In this document: piece by piece, positions 24,056-34,100 of the stretch
Layout of the letters: the number at the start of each line of letters is the position of its first letter
How positions within the stretch are numbered: position 1 is the stretch's first letter
From: Bacteroidaceae bacterium
GTDB lineage: Bacteria; Bacteroidota; Bacteroidia; Bacteroidales; Bacteroidaceae
Direction: 5' to 3'
DNA: 64,000 nucleotides
Assembly: GCA_017458585.1 (NCBI GenBank)
Contig: JAFTAJ010000034.1
Location: forward strand, 1-64,000
Position numbers and translations under genes: made by a program
The notes under the pieces: model-generated
Told to the model about the DNA's origin: nothing
The model's database searches: none
Seen by the model: only the letters and a program-made list of their open reading frames with translations

Positions 24056-24400
24056 CTATAGCTTGTTTCCTTCTTTGGGGAATATGATCTGCGGTTTGAA
24101 GGTCTTGGCCTCTTCCACGGTCATGGAGCCAAAGGCCATGATGATGACTATGTCGCCCACCTCGACCTTGCGTGCCGCAGCACCATTGAGGCATACGCAT
24201 CCGCTACCTCGTTCGCCAGCAATGACATAGGTCTCAAGGCGCTCGCCATTGTTGTTGTCCACCACATAGACATGCTCGCCCCTGACGAGGCCGGAGGCAT
24301 CCATGAGGTCTTCGTCAATAGTGATACTACCTACATAGTTGAGGTTGGCGTCGGTAACAGTGGCGCGATGTATCTTGGATTTCAGTACTTCGATGAACAT
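24056..24400 (-). CDS. panD: Aspartate 1-decarboxylase
   Basis: 114 residues, standard length. Makes beta-alanine from aspartate for pantothenate. The self-cleavage site is Gly24-Ser25 (NYVGSITID), which gives the pyruvoyl cofactor on Ser25. [20 protein letters not shown] and [19 protein letters not shown] are typical. Second gene of a panC-panD operon, separated from panC by a TTAGGAG-type array. Confidence 0.97.
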   Translation of the reverse strand: MFIEVLKSKIHRATVTDANLNYVGSITIDEDLMDASGLVRGEHVYVVDNNNGERLETYVIAGERGSGCVCLNGAAARKVEVGDIVIIMAFGSMTVEEAKTFKPQIIFPKEGNKL

Positions 24401-24443
24401 TTTAAAAATTAGAAATGAGAAATTAGAAATTAGGAGTTAGGAG
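24401..24443 (+). repeat. TTAGGAG-type heptamer array between panC and panD
   Basis: AATTAGAA/AATGAGA units run into two AGTTAGG units. For these minus-strand genes the array reads as CTCCTAA. Confidence 0.8.
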
Positions 24444-24448
24444 TTATT

Positions 24449-25297
24449 TTACTTGTACCTTATGTTGTCGATGAGTCGGACGGGGCGGTGGCCACAGAAG
24501 ACGGTGATGCATCCCACGACGGAGGGGCTGTCGTCCCACTCGCTGAGGCTGCGGAGGCTGTCGCCATCGACGATGTCATAGTACTGCACCTCGAGGCCCT
24601 CCACGGCATTGATGCCGTCCACGACGAAGGCCTTGGTCTCGGCGAGGGTGTGGTCGCGCATAAAGTCCTTGCTCTCAAAGAGATACTTGGATATGTTAAC
24701 GGCTATCTTGCGCTCCTCGGGGGTGAGCAGTGCATTGCGGCTGCTGAGCGCGAGACCGTCGGTCTCCCTCACGATGGGGCAAGGGCAGATCTCGAGCTTC
24801 AGGCCCAGGTCCTTGACCATTGCCTTGATGACGGCGACCTGCTGGAAGTCTTTCTCACCAAAATAGGCTCGGTCGGGCTCGACGGCATAGAAGAGTTTGC
24901 TTACTATCTGGCACACGCCATTGAAATGGCCCGGACGGAAGGCTCCCTCCATGACCGTGTCGGTGGGGGGATAGGAGAACTGGCGGGTGTCGGGCTCGGG
25001 ATACATCTCTCTTACGGAGGGTGCGAACACGACATCGGCCCCGATGCTCTCGAGCAGGGCGCAGTCGGCCTCCATGGTGTGTGGGTAGTTCTTGAGGTCG
25101 TTCTTGTCGTTGAACTGTGTGGGATTGACGAAATCGCTTACCACGGTGAAGCCGTTCTCCTTCACGCTGCGCCTGACGAGCGAGGCATGGCCCTCGTGGA
25201 GGGCGCCCATGGTGGGCACCAGGCCGATGGTCTTGCCTTCGCGGCGGGCGGCGGCGAGGACGGACTTAAGTTTCTTTATGGAGGTTATTTTGAGCAT
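24449..25297 (-). CDS. panC: Pantothenate synthetase
   Basis: 282 residues, start at the ATG whose complement is 25295-25297 ([14 protein letters not shown]); longer in-frame starts lie in the repeat region. Joins pantoate and beta-alanine with ATP. HxGH motif H34-x-x-H37 ([15 protein letters not shown]), [19 protein letters not shown] and [15 protein letters not shown] (KMSKS-like) are present. Operon with panD, which supplies beta-alanine. Confidence 0.97.
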   Translation of the reverse strand: MLKITSIKKLKSVLAAARREGKTIGLVPTMGALHEGHASLVRRSVKENGFTVVSDFVNPTQFNDKNDLKNYPHTMEADCALLESIGADVVFAPSVREMYPEPDTRQFSYPPTDTVMEGAFRPGHFNGVCQIVSKLFYAVEPDRAYFGEKDFQQVAVIKAMVKDLGLKLEICPCPIVRETDGLALSSRNALLTPEERKIAVNISKYLFESKDFMRDHTLAETKAFVVDGINAVEGLEVQYYDIVDGDSLRSLSEWDDSPSVVGCITVFCGHRPVRLIDNIRYK

Positions 25298-25323
25298 TGA
25301 AGATTTTTTTAAGATTGAAAATT

Positions 25324-25410
25324 GACACACCCCATCCGACACACCCCCTCGGCCTTTGGCCACTCCCCCTAGCTTAGGGGGAGAAGGAGTTAGGAGTTAG
25401 GAGTTAGGAG
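25324..25410. repeat. G+C-rich palindromes plus TTAGGAG array
   Basis: GGCC-TTT-GGCC (25351-25361) and CTCCCCCT/AGGGGGAG (25363-25370 with 25376-25383) stand beside ACACACCCC words and a TTAGGAG array. The same composite occurs in opposite orientation at 63381-63430, so this is a dispersed element. Confidence 0.8.
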
Positions 25411-25484
25411 TGCAAAATAACACAATTCTTTTCACATACGGAAGGGTTTTGGTACGAAAATGTTCTTTTTTTGACATAAAATGC

Positions 25485-25514
25485 TTTATATATGAAAAAA
25501 AACAGCTAACTTTG
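25485..25514 (+). promoter_or_regulatory. Promoter of the glycogen-synthase-like gene
   Basis: TTTA at 25485-25488, 18 nt, TAACTTTG at 25507-25514; fits the -33/-7 pattern with one mismatch in the -33 box. Start codon at 25545. Confidence 0.7.
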
Positions 25515-25544
25515 CATGTAACGACTAACCATATAACACAAAAA

Positions 25545-26357
25545 ATGAGTAAAAGAGTTCTCTTCATTTCGCAGGAGATAAGTCCCTTCGTTCCCGAGAC
25601 GCCGATGTCGGTGCTGGGGAAGGAGATTCCACAAACCCTCTACGAGCTCGGCTTCGAGGCCCGCGCCTTCCATCCCAAATGGGGCAACATCAACGAGCGC
25701 CGCAATCAGCTGCATGAGGTGCAGCGCCTGTCGGGCATGAACACCATCATCGATGACACCGACCACCCGCTCATCATCAAGGTGGCTACCCTACCCTCCA
25801 CGAAGATGCAGGTGTATTTCATTGACAACGATGACTATTTCCTCAAGCGGCTGGCTGCCTGCGACCGTGAGGGAGTGGAGTATGGCGACAACTACGAGCG
25901 TGCCGTCTTCTTTGCCCGCAGCGCCCTGGAGATTACCAAGAAGCTGAGATGGTATCCCGACTATGTGCTGTGCCAGGGCTGGATCTCCGCTGTGGCTCCA
26001 TTTCTCATCAAGACAGTGTATCAGGACGAGCCCGCTTTTGCTGAGGCAAAGGTGGTTACCTCGCTCCAGAAGCTGGACATCACCAAGCCGATGCCTGAGC
26101 GCTTCCCTTACTTCTTGGCGTTTCGCAATATAGGCGTAAAGGAGGTGGCGGCGCTGAAGATGGAGTTCCGTCGGCCTACCGACATAATGAAGCTTGCCCT
26201 GCGGTTCTCTGACGCGACTGTGGTCACGGATGATGAGGTTGACCCCGTGCTGCTGGATTATGCCAAGGGGCTCGGCATACCGACCATCAAGTTTGAGGCA
26301 GACAGCAGTCGACAGAACAAGACCGACCTTCTGAACACGATGCTGCAGGGGCTGTGA
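25545..26357 (+). CDS. Glycogen/starch synthase-like protein, catalytic N-domain only
   Basis: 270 residues, equal to the N-terminal (GT5) half of glycogen synthase: RVLFISQEISPFVPETPMSVLGKEIPQTLYELGFEARAF, then YVLCQGWISAVAPFLIK. The C-terminal Rossmann domain that binds ADP-glucose is absent, and KTGGL is replaced by ETPMS, so normal glucosyl transfer is doubtful. Such short homologues are usual in Bacteroidales beside panC, divergently arranged as here. Function uncertain; possibly regulatory, or active with a partner. Confidence 0.85.
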   Translation: MSKRVLFISQEISPFVPETPMSVLGKEIPQTLYELGFEARAFHPKWGNINERRNQLHEVQRLSGMNTIIDDTDHPLIIKVATLPSTKMQVYFIDNDDYFLKRLAACDREGVEYGDNYERAVFFARSALEITKKLRWYPDYVLCQGWISAVAPFLIKTVYQDEPAFAEAKVVTSLQKLDITKPMPERFPYFLAFRNIGVKEVAALKMEFRRPTDIMKLALRFSDATVVTDDEVDPVLLDYAKGLGIPTIKFEADSSRQNKTDLLNTMLQGL

Positions 26358-26407
26358 AGAAATTAGGAGTTAGGAGTTAGGAGTTAGGAATGAGAAATTA
26401 GGAATTG
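26358..26407 (+). repeat. TTAGGAG heptamer array
   Basis: AATTAGG, AGTTAGG x3, AATGAGA, AATTAGG; runs up to the start codon of the DUF4270 gene. Confidence 0.85.
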
Positions 26408-27856
26408 ATGAACAAGATAATTCTCTTTTTTTCTATTGTGCTGAGCGCGTGCGTGACCCTCACCTCTTGTGACGACGAGACGGGGTCGCTGGGCATAAAC
26501 ACGATGCCCTCGTCCGACCATGGGCGCACGTCGCAGTCGATATATAACGTTGTGTCTCGGTCCATCGCCGCGGACTCGCTGGCCTCGTACACCACCGACA
26601 GCTACCTGGGTCGCGTGACAGATCCCGAGACCAACGCCACCACGACATGCAACTATATCGCTCAGTTTGCCATCCTGGAGGCTGACGACCTGCCCGACAT
26701 CGACGCGATGCACAAAGAGGATGGCATGGTGATCGCCGACTCAGTGGTGCTGAACCTGTATATCAAATCATACTACGGCGACTCGGTCAACTCGATGAAG
26801 CTTGGCGTGTATGAGCTTGACTCGGCCAACGTGATACCCGAGGGCGAAAAGATATACACCAACATAGACCCCGAGGACTACGTGAGCACCAATCCGCTGG
26901 CGATGAAGAAAGAGACCTCCTTCGCCGTAACGGATTTTGATATCGAGGACACCGTGCGCTTTGCCTCGAAATACAACAAGAACATACGCATCCATCTGCC
27001 CGCCAGCTACGGCACACGCATCCTGCGTATGTACTATGAGCATCCCGAGTACTTCCGCAACAACTACTCGTTTATCCATCATGTGATGCCAGGCTTCTAC
27101 TTCAAGATACTTGGCGGCAACGGCACGATGGTAGATATCGACATCACCACGCTCACCATCTTCTTCAGGTTTGATGCCAACGGAAAGACCTACACGGGCT
27201 TCAAGCGCGTGGCAGCGACGAGCGAGGTGATACAATGCAACTATTTTGACAACCGCAACCTGCAGCCGCTGCTGGAGGCAGAGGATTACACCTTCATAAA
27301 GTCGCCGGTAGCCATCTTTACAGAAGTGGAGCTGCCCGTGGAGTCTATCTACCAGAATCATCGCAACGACTCCATCAACAGTGCCAAGCTGGTGCTGCCG
27401 CGCTACAACAACGAGCAAGACATCAGTTCGGCCTATGTGCTACCGGCACCCAGCAAGCTGCTGATGGTGTGCAAGGGACAGTTGCACCAGTTCTTTGAGC
27501 AACGCAATGTGCCCGACAGCCGCACATCGTACCTCGCCGACTTCTCGGCCACCAACAACTCCTACACCTTCAGCAATATAGCCAACCTGATAAGCTATCT
27601 GCACAAGCTGCGCGACGACGGCGCAAAGGTACGCGCCACCGACTCTGAGGCCACCCGCAAGGCCAAGATTGAGGCATGGGAGGCCGACAATCCCGACTGG
27701 AACAAGGTGGTGCTGCTGCCTGTCACCACGAGCAGCAATAGCAGCGGCAAGATTGTTGACGTATCGAACGATCTGTCGATGTCTTCCGTCAAGCTGGTGG
27801 GCAGCACAAACAACCAGTTGCAGCTATCCGTTATTTACAGCAGCTTCAGCCAATAA
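26408..27856 (+). CDS. DUF4270 family lipoprotein
   Basis: 482 residues from ATG 26408 (the TTG just before it, inside the repeat, is also in frame). Lipoprotein signal (NKIILFFSIVLSACVTLTSC) with acidic residues after the Cys, which in Bacteroidetes favours surface export. DUF4270 features: GSLGINTMP at the N-terminus, SYLGRVTDPETNATTTC, AIVADSVVL-like strand, a beta-rich body, and an ending LQLSVIYSSFSQ. Function unknown; the neighbouring glycogen-synthase-like gene is its usual companion. Confidence 0.88.
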   Translation: MNKIILFFSIVLSACVTLTSCDDETGSLGINTMPSSDHGRTSQSIYNVVSRSIAADSLASYTTDSYLGRVTDPETNATTTCNYIAQFAILEADDLPDIDAMHKEDGMVIADSVVLNLYIKSYYGDSVNSMKLGVYELDSANVIPEGEKIYTNIDPEDYVSTNPLAMKKETSFAVTDFDIEDTVRFASKYNKNIRIHLPASYGTRILRMYYEHPEYFRNNYSFIHHVMPGFYFKILGGNGTMVDIDITTLTIFFRFDANGKTYTGFKRVAATSEVIQCNYFDNRNLQPLLEAEDYTFIKSPVAIFTEVELPVESIYQNHRNDSINSAKLVLPRYNNEQDISSAYVLPAPSKLLMVCKGQLHQFFEQRNVPDSRTSYLADFSATNNSYTFSNIANLISYLHKLRDDGAKVRATDSEATRKAKIEAWEADNPDWNKVVLLPVTTSSNSSGKIVDVSNDLSMSSVKLVGSTNNQLQLSVIYSSFSQ

Positions 27857-27859
27857 TAA

Positions 27860-27886
27860 GAATTAGGAGTTAGGAGTTAGGAATTA
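27860..27886 (+). repeat. TTAGGAG heptamer array
   Basis: Three to four units directly before the terminator stem. Confidence 0.8.
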
Positions 27887-27933
27887 ACCATTACGCCTGA
27901 GTAACTAAACGGGGGCATAATGGTTAATTTTTC
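27884..27933 (+). terminator. Terminator after the DUF4270 gene
   Basis: Perfect 10-bp stem TTAACCATTA (27884-27893) with TAATGGTTAA (27918-27927), 24-nt loop, then a T-rich run. Confidence 0.75.
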
Positions 27934-27986
27934 TTATTATACCATATTTAATATAAGGTAATAGCTACGATTAAAATAATATTTCG

Positions 27987-27994
27987 TATATTTG
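27987..27994 (+). promoter_or_regulatory. -7 box before the GT2 gene
   Basis: TATATTTG matches TANNTTTG, 17 bp before the start codon at 28011. No good -33 box. Confidence 0.5.
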
Positions 27995-28010
27995 CCAAAA
28001 ATAAACAACG

Positions 28011-29006
28011 ATGAAATACTCAGTAATCATTCCGGTCTATAACCGTCCCGACGAGCTGCAGGAATTGCTCGAGAGCAGTGTGGCCCAAGGGCGCAGCACT
28101 GAAGAGGTAGAGGTGGTGTGTGTGGAAGACGGGTCATCCGTGAGATGTGAGAATATCACCACCCTCTACTCCGACAAACTCAATATCAGATATTTCTATA
28201 AGGACAATTCGGGCCCCGGCCAGACTCGCAACTACGGTGCAGAGCGTGCCAGCGGCGATTGGCTGATAATACTGGACAGCGACGTGGTGCTGCCCCCCGG
28301 CTACTTAGACGCCATAGACCGCGAGCTGGAGCGCGAGGACTGCGATGCCTTTGGCGGTCCCGACCGCGCCAACAAGGACTTCACCGTCATGCAGCGCGCC
28401 ATCAATTATGCCATGACCTCCTTCTTTACCACCGGTGGCATACGCGGCGGCAACAAGAAGATGGACAAGTTCTACCCCCGCTCGTTCAATATGGGCATCC
28501 GCCGCGAGGTCTATCAGGCCCTCGGAGGATTCAGCAAGATGCGGTTCGGCGAAGACATAGACCTCAGCATACGAATCTTCAAGGGCGGCTACCGCTGCAG
28601 ACTGTTTCCTGAGGCATGGGTATGGCACAAGCGCCGCACCGACCTCAAGAAATTCTTCAAGCAGGTACACAACTCAGGCATAGCGCGCATCAATCTCTAC
28701 AAGCGCTATCCCGAGAGCCTCAAGCTGGTGCACACGCTGCCCGCAGTCTTCACCGTGGGCTGCGCCCTGCTATTGCTCATCAGCATCTTTTGGCCATGGG
28801 CGTTGATTCCACTTTTCCTCTTTGCTTTAGTCATCTTCATCGATGCCAGCGTCAAGGAAAACGATCCTGAGGTAGGTCTCATGGCAGTGCCTGCGGCCTT
28901 TGTGCAACTCACAGGCTATGGCAGCGGCTTCCTGCGTGCAGCATGGCAGCGGCTGGTGCTGGGGCAGGATGAGTTCAGCGCATTCCAAAAGAACTTTTAT
29001 AAATGA
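28011..29006 (+). CDS. Membrane-anchored family 2 glycosyltransferase
   Basis: 331 residues. GT2 motifs: YSVIIPVYNRPDELQELL, VCVEDGSS, SGPGQTRNYG, LIILDSDV (DxD), and the acceptor/catalytic GGFSKMRFGEDIDLSIRI (ED). A QxxRW-like element is not obvious. Two C-terminal hydrophobic helices (TVGCALLLLISIFWPWALIPLFLFALVIF) anchor it in the inner membrane. Stands alone with its own promoter; product not predictable. Confidence 0.88.
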   Translation: MKYSVIIPVYNRPDELQELLESSVAQGRSTEEVEVVCVEDGSSVRCENITTLYSDKLNIRYFYKDNSGPGQTRNYGAERASGDWLIILDSDVVLPPGYLDAIDRELEREDCDAFGGPDRANKDFTVMQRAINYAMTSFFTTGGIRGGNKKMDKFYPRSFNMGIRREVYQALGGFSKMRFGEDIDLSIRIFKGGYRCRLFPEAWVWHKRRTDLKKFFKQVHNSGIARINLYKRYPESLKLVHTLPAVFTVGCALLLLISIFWPWALIPLFLFALVIFIDASVKENDPEVGLMAVPAAFVQLTGYGSGFLRAAWQRLVLGQDEFSAFQKNFYK

Positions 29007-29090
29007 GGAATGAGAAATTAGGAATTAGGAGTTAGGAGTTAGGAGTTAGGAATTAGGAGTTAGGAGTTAGGAATTAGAAATGAGAGTGAG
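29006..29090 (+). repeat. Long TTAGGAG heptamer array before radC
   Basis: At least ten units of AATTAGG/AGTTAGG/AATGAGA, ending in the unit that carries the radC ATG (29080). Confidence 0.9.
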
Positions 29091-29769
29091 TATCAAACAT
29101 AGGAGTGAGGACTCACGGCCACGCGAGCGACTGCTTAAGAACGGGGCCGCCAGCCTGTCCACAGCCGAGCTGATGGCCATACTCATCGGCTCCGGCACCA
29201 CCGACAAGGATGCTGTGCAACTCATGAGCGAGGTATTGGAATACTGCAACAACGACCTTACCCAGTTGGCACGCATCACCTATGAGCAGCTCACCTCCTT
29301 CAAAGGCATCGGTGAGGCCAAGGCCATCACCATCCTCGCAGCGCTGGAGCTGGCCCGTCGCCGCATGAACGCACAGCCCCTCAAGCGACTGCACTTCGGC
29401 AGCGCACAAGACATATACGAATATTTCCGCCCACTGATGTGCGACAAGGATCACGAAGTATTCTGGGTGGTGCTGCTCAACAACCGTATGCAGCACATCG
29501 ACGACCGCTGCATCAGTCAGGGCGACGTGAAAGGCACCGTCGTTGAGCCGCGCATGGTGTTCAACTATGTGGTGTCAAGGCCGGCCGTGGCTTTCGCTGT
29601 AGCCCACAACCATCCCTCGGGCAATCCCCACCCCAGCCAAAAGGACGAGATACTCACCAAGCGAATAGCTGCAGTAGCCAAAGAGCTCGGAGTGAAGTTC
29701 TTGGACCACGTCATTATCAGCGAGGGGCAAGACAATTACTACTCCTTTCAAGAAGAAGGAAAGATCTGA
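29080..29769 (+). CDS. radC: RadC-family JAB/MPN domain protein
   Basis: 229 residues. N-terminal RPRERLL.NGAASLSTAELMAILIGSGT, a helix-hairpin-helix (TSFKGIGEAKAITILAALELARR), then the metal-binding JAMM motif AHNHPSGNPHPSQKD. The biochemical role is unsettled; the name DNA repair protein is historical. The start codon is provided by the preceding heptamer array; the only conserved residues upstream of RPRE are few, so the array may have replaced the native N-terminus. Confidence 0.93.
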   Translation: MRVSIKHRSEDSRPRERLLKNGAASLSTAELMAILIGSGTTDKDAVQLMSEVLEYCNNDLTQLARITYEQLTSFKGIGEAKAITILAALELARRRMNAQPLKRLHFGSAQDIYEYFRPLMCDKDHEVFWVVLLNNRMQHIDDRCISQGDVKGTVVEPRMVFNYVVSRPAVAFAVAHNHPSGNPHPSQKDEILTKRIAAVAKELGVKFLDHVIISEGQDNYYSFQEEGKI

Positions 29770-29775
29770 TACATT

Positions 29776-29845
29776 GAAATTAGAAATTAGAAATGAGAAA
29801 TTAGGAATTAGGAGTTAGGAGTTAGGAGTTAGGAATTAGAAATTG
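29776..29845 (+). repeat. TTAGGAG heptamer array after radC
   Basis: AATTAGAA, AATGAGA, AATTAGG and three AGTTAGG units, then AATTGAAAACGATAACG. Confidence 0.85.
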
Positions 29846-29878
29846 AAAACGATAACGAAAACAAGAAAAACTATCGTC

Positions 29879-29964
29879 GAGCGAAGCGGTAACTTCGAGG
29901 AGCTGAAAGCTCCGATAACTTCTGAGCGCGAAGCGCGGTAACTTCTGAGCGAAGCGATAACTAC
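29879..29964 (+). repeat. Four-unit array of GAA-triloop hairpins followed by ATAACTTCT
   Basis: Units at 29879-29896, 29897-29923, 29924-29946 and 29947-29964. Each starts GA, has a small stem with loop GAA, and ends (G)RTAACTTC(T). The stems differ but stay complementary: GGAGCT/AGCTCC in unit 2, GCGC/GCGC in unit 3, GC/GC in units 1 and 4. It lies 30 bp before the next start codon and could act in the 5' leader as RNA. Confidence 0.7.
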
Positions 29965-29993
29965 TTAAGAAAATGAAAATTATATTATAAGGT

Positions 29994-30308
29994 ATGGACA
30001 AACAGCAAGTGGAAGAACGCATAGTGGAAATGCTCAAGACCGTCTATGATCCTGAGATACCCGCCAACATATATGACCTCGGCCTTATCTACCGCGTTGA
30101 CTATAACGAGGAGGACGGCTCGCTCGACATTGACATGACCCTCACGGCACCAGGCTGTCCGCTGGCCGACTATATCATGGAGGACGTGAGGCAGAAGGTG
30201 CTCTGCGTGGAAGGAGTAAAGACTGCGCAGGTCAATCTGGTGTTTGAGCCCGAGTGGACACAAGACATGATGAGCGACGAGGCAAAGATGGACCTCGGAT
30301 TTATGTAG
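29994..30308 (+). CDS. DUF59/MIP18-family Fe-S assembly factor (SufT/PaaD-like)
   Basis: 104 residues, the DUF59 domain alone: VEMLKTVYDPEIPANIYDLGLIYRVDY, TLTAPGCPLADYI (conserved Cys), VNLVFEPEW, then MMSDEAKMDLGF. The family assists maturation of iron-sulfur proteins in the cytosol. No other suf gene is nearby. Confidence 0.92.
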   Translation: MDKQQVEERIVEMLKTVYDPEIPANIYDLGLIYRVDYNEEDGSLDIDMTLTAPGCPLADYIMEDVRQKVLCVEGVKTAQVNLVFEPEWTQDMMSDEAKMDLGFM

Positions 30309-30357
30309 AAGATTGAAAATTGAAGAATTGAAGAATTGAAGAATTGAAGAATTGGAA
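30309..30357 (+). repeat. AATTGAAG octamer array before the LpxH-like gene
   Basis: About five AATTGAAG units; the last one contains the TTG start at 30352. Confidence 0.9.
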
Positions 30358-31110
30358 AATAAGAATACATACTTCATAGCAGATGCGCACCTCGGCTCAT
30401 GGGCCATCAAGGACACGCGCGACAAGGAGAGACACCTGGTGGCTTTTCTCGACAGCATAAAGGAGGACGCCAAGGCACTCTACATACTGGGCGACATGTT
30501 TGACTTCTGGTATGAGTACCGCTACACCGTGCCGCGCGGCTACACCCGCTTCCTCGGCAAACTCAGCGAGCTCACCGACCGCGGCATAGAGGTGCATTAC
30601 CTCGTCGGCAACCACGACCAGTGGATGATGCACGACTATCTGCACCAAGAGTGCGGCGTCACCGTTCACACTGACAAGCTGCTGCCCATCACCATCGGCA
30701 AGAAGCATTTCTGCCTCGCCCATGGCGACGGCCTTGACAATAAGGACAAGAAATACCTGATACTGCGCAGCATCTTCCACAACAAAGTATGCCAGCGCCT
30801 CTTCTCTGCCATCCATCCTCGATGGGCCATGAAGTTCGGCTATGTCTGGGCACGCCACAGCCGCCTCAAGCATGAGGGAAAAGAGGGCATCGCACTGCCC
30901 GAAGACAAGGACCGCACCCTCGCCTTCGCACGCCGATATGTGGAGGAATATCCCGAGATTGATTATTTCATCATCGGCCACCGACATGTCGACCAGCAGA
31001 ACGAGTTGCCCAACGACGGCATCTTCATCGTGCTCGGCGACTGGATAACCAAGTTCACCTACGCCCGCTTTGACGGCAACAATATCACTGTTAATCATTT
31101 TAACCCATAA
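30352..31110 (+). CDS. lpxH: UDP-2,3-diacylglucosamine diphosphatase-like metallophosphoesterase (LpxH type)
   Basis: 252 residues. TTG 30352 is the only usable start: the frame closes 15 bp upstream at 30337, and the next Met is inside the active site. Two-metal motifs: DAHLG (15-residue N-terminal segment), GDMFDFW, GNHDQW, AHGDGLD and GHRHVD. In lipid A synthesis it hydrolyses UDP-2,3-diacylglucosamine on the inner-membrane face. The start codon belongs to the octamer array before it. Confidence 0.92.
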   Translation: MENKNTYFIADAHLGSWAIKDTRDKERHLVAFLDSIKEDAKALYILGDMFDFWYEYRYTVPRGYTRFLGKLSELTDRGIEVHYLVGNHDQWMMHDYLHQECGVTVHTDKLLPITIGKKHFCLAHGDGLDNKDKKYLILRSIFHNKVCQRLFSAIHPRWAMKFGYVWARHSRLKHEGKEGIALPEDKDRTLAFARRYVEEYPEIDYFIIGHRHVDQQNELPNDGIFIVLGDWITKFTYARFDGNNITVNHFNP

Positions 31111-31114
31111 TACT

Positions 31115-34100
31115 ATGAAAAAGATTGGTATTCTCATCACAGCCATGCTGCTGCCCCTGTTGGCCATCGCACAGAACTACAGCAAGCTCTGGAACGAAGT
31201 GGAGCAAGCCCAAAACAAAGACCTGCCCAAGACCGCCCTCTCCGGCGTCAACAAAATCATCAGCCTTGCCAACACCAAGGGCGACGCCGACCAGCTGGCC
31301 AAGGCACTCATTGTCAAGATGTGCCTCGTCAACGAGCTCTCACCCGACAGTGCCGAGGTGATGCTGCCCGTCATCGAGAAAGAGTGCAAGAACCGCAAGA
31401 CAGCCCTCGACCGCTGCGTTTATAGCGCACTGCTCGGATGGCTATATAAGTGCAATACCACCGACCGCGACCCACAGACCAAAAACAAGGCTATACAAGC
31501 CTTTACCGAGGCCACGTCCAACCCCGCAGCCCTCGCCGCAGCCAAGACCGACGGCTACATGGCGCTGCTCACCAAGGGCGACGACAGCAAGTACTACAAC
31601 CACGACATGCTCAGCGTCATCTTCCCCTTCGTGGCCAACGAGCTCGACGACATGCGTGTGCCCGAGGCCAAGCCCCTTGCCCGCACCATAATGGGCAAAG
31701 AGATTGAGTGGTACAAGACCCACGGCATGCGCGAGGCCACTATGCTCGCCAAGATAGACTCTGTCAACATCCTCGACTACGGCAGCCGCCGCTTCTACGA
31801 AGAGCTCGTGAAGGAATACGGCGACCTCCCCGTCAGCACCAAGGCCTACGCGTGGCTCTGCAACAACTACACCGACAAGGACGCATACCTGCTGGGCAAG
31901 GACGTGCTCAAGCGCTATCCCCGCACCACATACTCCAACTCCATCAAGAATGTGCTCAACAAGATAGAGGAGCCCAGACTCAGCATCTCCGCCGACGCCA
32001 ACGACACCTACCCCGGCAACGAGGTGAAGCTCATCTACAACTACAAGAACACCAAAAACGCCACACTGCGCTACTACCGCCTGCCCTTCGCCACCAGCGA
32101 CACGGCGTGGATAAAGCTCAAATCCAAAGACTACACCAAGTACGCCAAGAAGGCCGACTTCACGCAGCAGTTGCCCATACGCCACGGCGAGCCATACGAC
32201 AAGTTTAAGGACACCGTCAACTTCACCGTGCCCAGCCCGGGCATATACCTCGTGGAGGTCGGCGGCAGCGACTACGACAACAGCTACACCATAGTCTATG
32301 TCTCCCGCCTCGCAGTAATGCAGCTGCCCCTGCCGGACCAGAAACTGCGTATCAGCGTGGTGGACTACAAGAACGGCAAGCCCGTGCCCTACTCCACCGT
32401 CAAGCTGCGCAATGTGTATAGAGACACCGTGCGCTGGCAGCAGCATATCACCGACGCACGCGGCGAGCTGCTGCTGCCCAACCTCAGAGGCAACACCGAC
32501 ATCTTCGCCTTCACAGAGGACGACAAGGCACTCACCTCCACCAGCATGACCTATAGCCGCGAATACAACTGGAACCGCCACGAACAAAACATCTTCACCG
32601 AAATATACACCGACCGCGCCATCTATCGCCCGGGACAGGAGGTAAAGATTGGCGGATTCTTCTTTGAGAAAAACGACGACAGCACCAAAGTGATACCCGA
32701 GATGTCGCTCGACCTCACCATTCGCGATGCCAACGACAAGAAGCTGCAGACCATCACCGTGGTCTCCGACGAGCTGGGCTCCTTCAGCGCCGAGTTCACC
32801 CTGCCGCAGGAGTGCCTCAACGGCAGGTTCACCATACGCTCCAGCATGAACGGCAGCACCTCCTTCAAGGTGGAGGAATACAAGCGCCCCAAGTTTAAGG
32901 TTACCATCGACAAGCCCACCGACGCCTACGTGCTCGGCGACACCATCACCGTCACAGGCCAGGTGATGACCTACTCAGGACTGCCGCTGGAGAACACCAC
33001 CGTCTATTGCAGCAACGAGCGCAAAAAGACCTGGTGGTTCCGCTACTACGACAAAGACGAGCCACTCACCGTGCGCGACACCGTCAAGACCGACGCCGAC
33101 GGCAAGTTCTCAGTGCCCGTAGTGCTGAGCGTGCCCAAGATGAGCGACGACTACTGGCGCCCGCTCTGCTACAGCTACAACATCACCGCCAAGGCCACAG
33201 CCGATGACGGCGAGACCGAGGAGGGCAGCCTGCTCATCACCGCCGGCAACACCAAGACCTTTGTCCAGACCAACATACCCTCCGTCATCTGCAAAGAGAA
33301 GATGCCCACCCTCACCGTTACCCAGAACAACGCTATGGGCGAGGCTGTAGAAGGCGAAGGCAAATACTACCTTATATGTAATAAGGACACCGTGCGCACC
33401 GGCAGCCTGCAATTTAACAAGCCCGACCAGCTCGACTTCATCGCTCAGCTGCCATCCGGCGAATACAAGCTCATCGTGCTGCCCACAGGCGAGACAAAGC
33501 TCTACTACGGCTACAACGCCTACTTCACCATCCTCTCGCTCACCGACACCAAGCCCCTCGGCACCAAGCCGCTGAGAGTATGGCACAGCAACGACGAGTT
33601 CAGCTACACCGAGCCCGTGGATATCCTCATTGCCACGCCGCTCAAGGATATGTGGCTCCGCTACGATATCATGGCCAACGAGCAAGTGAGGGAGAGCCAA
33701 ATAGTCCAGATTAGCGACACCGTGATGCACCTCCGCCTCAACTGGAAGGAGGAGTACGGCCGTGGAGCCCATATCATATTCGCCCTCTACAACGAAGGCA
33801 ACCTCCACACCGAAGCCTTCACCCTCATCAAGCCGTTGCCCGACAAAGACCTGCAGCTGCAGTGGTCCACCTTCCGCGACAAGCTGCAGCCCGGCTCTGC
33901 CGAGCGTTGGACACTCCGCGTGCTCAAGCAAGACAAGCCCGTCGAGGCATCATTGCTCGCCACCATGTATGACGCCAGTCTCGACAAGTTTGGCAAGCAC
34001 TCCCTGCCCTTCGGCCTCAGCTACGACCGCTATGTGCCGGAGATGAGCTGGAAAAGCACCTACAACCGCAAGTTCTACAGCAACCTCATCAAGGGCTACG

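Noticed and set aside
29006-29090. TTAGGAG array considered as telomere-like or as an attachment site
   Set aside because: Unit words vary, copies occur at many loci in both orientations, and no integrase or target duplication is present.
31442-32587. 381-codon minus-strand ORF opposite the A2M gene
   Set aside because: Val/Gly/His-rich antisense translation, no start context.
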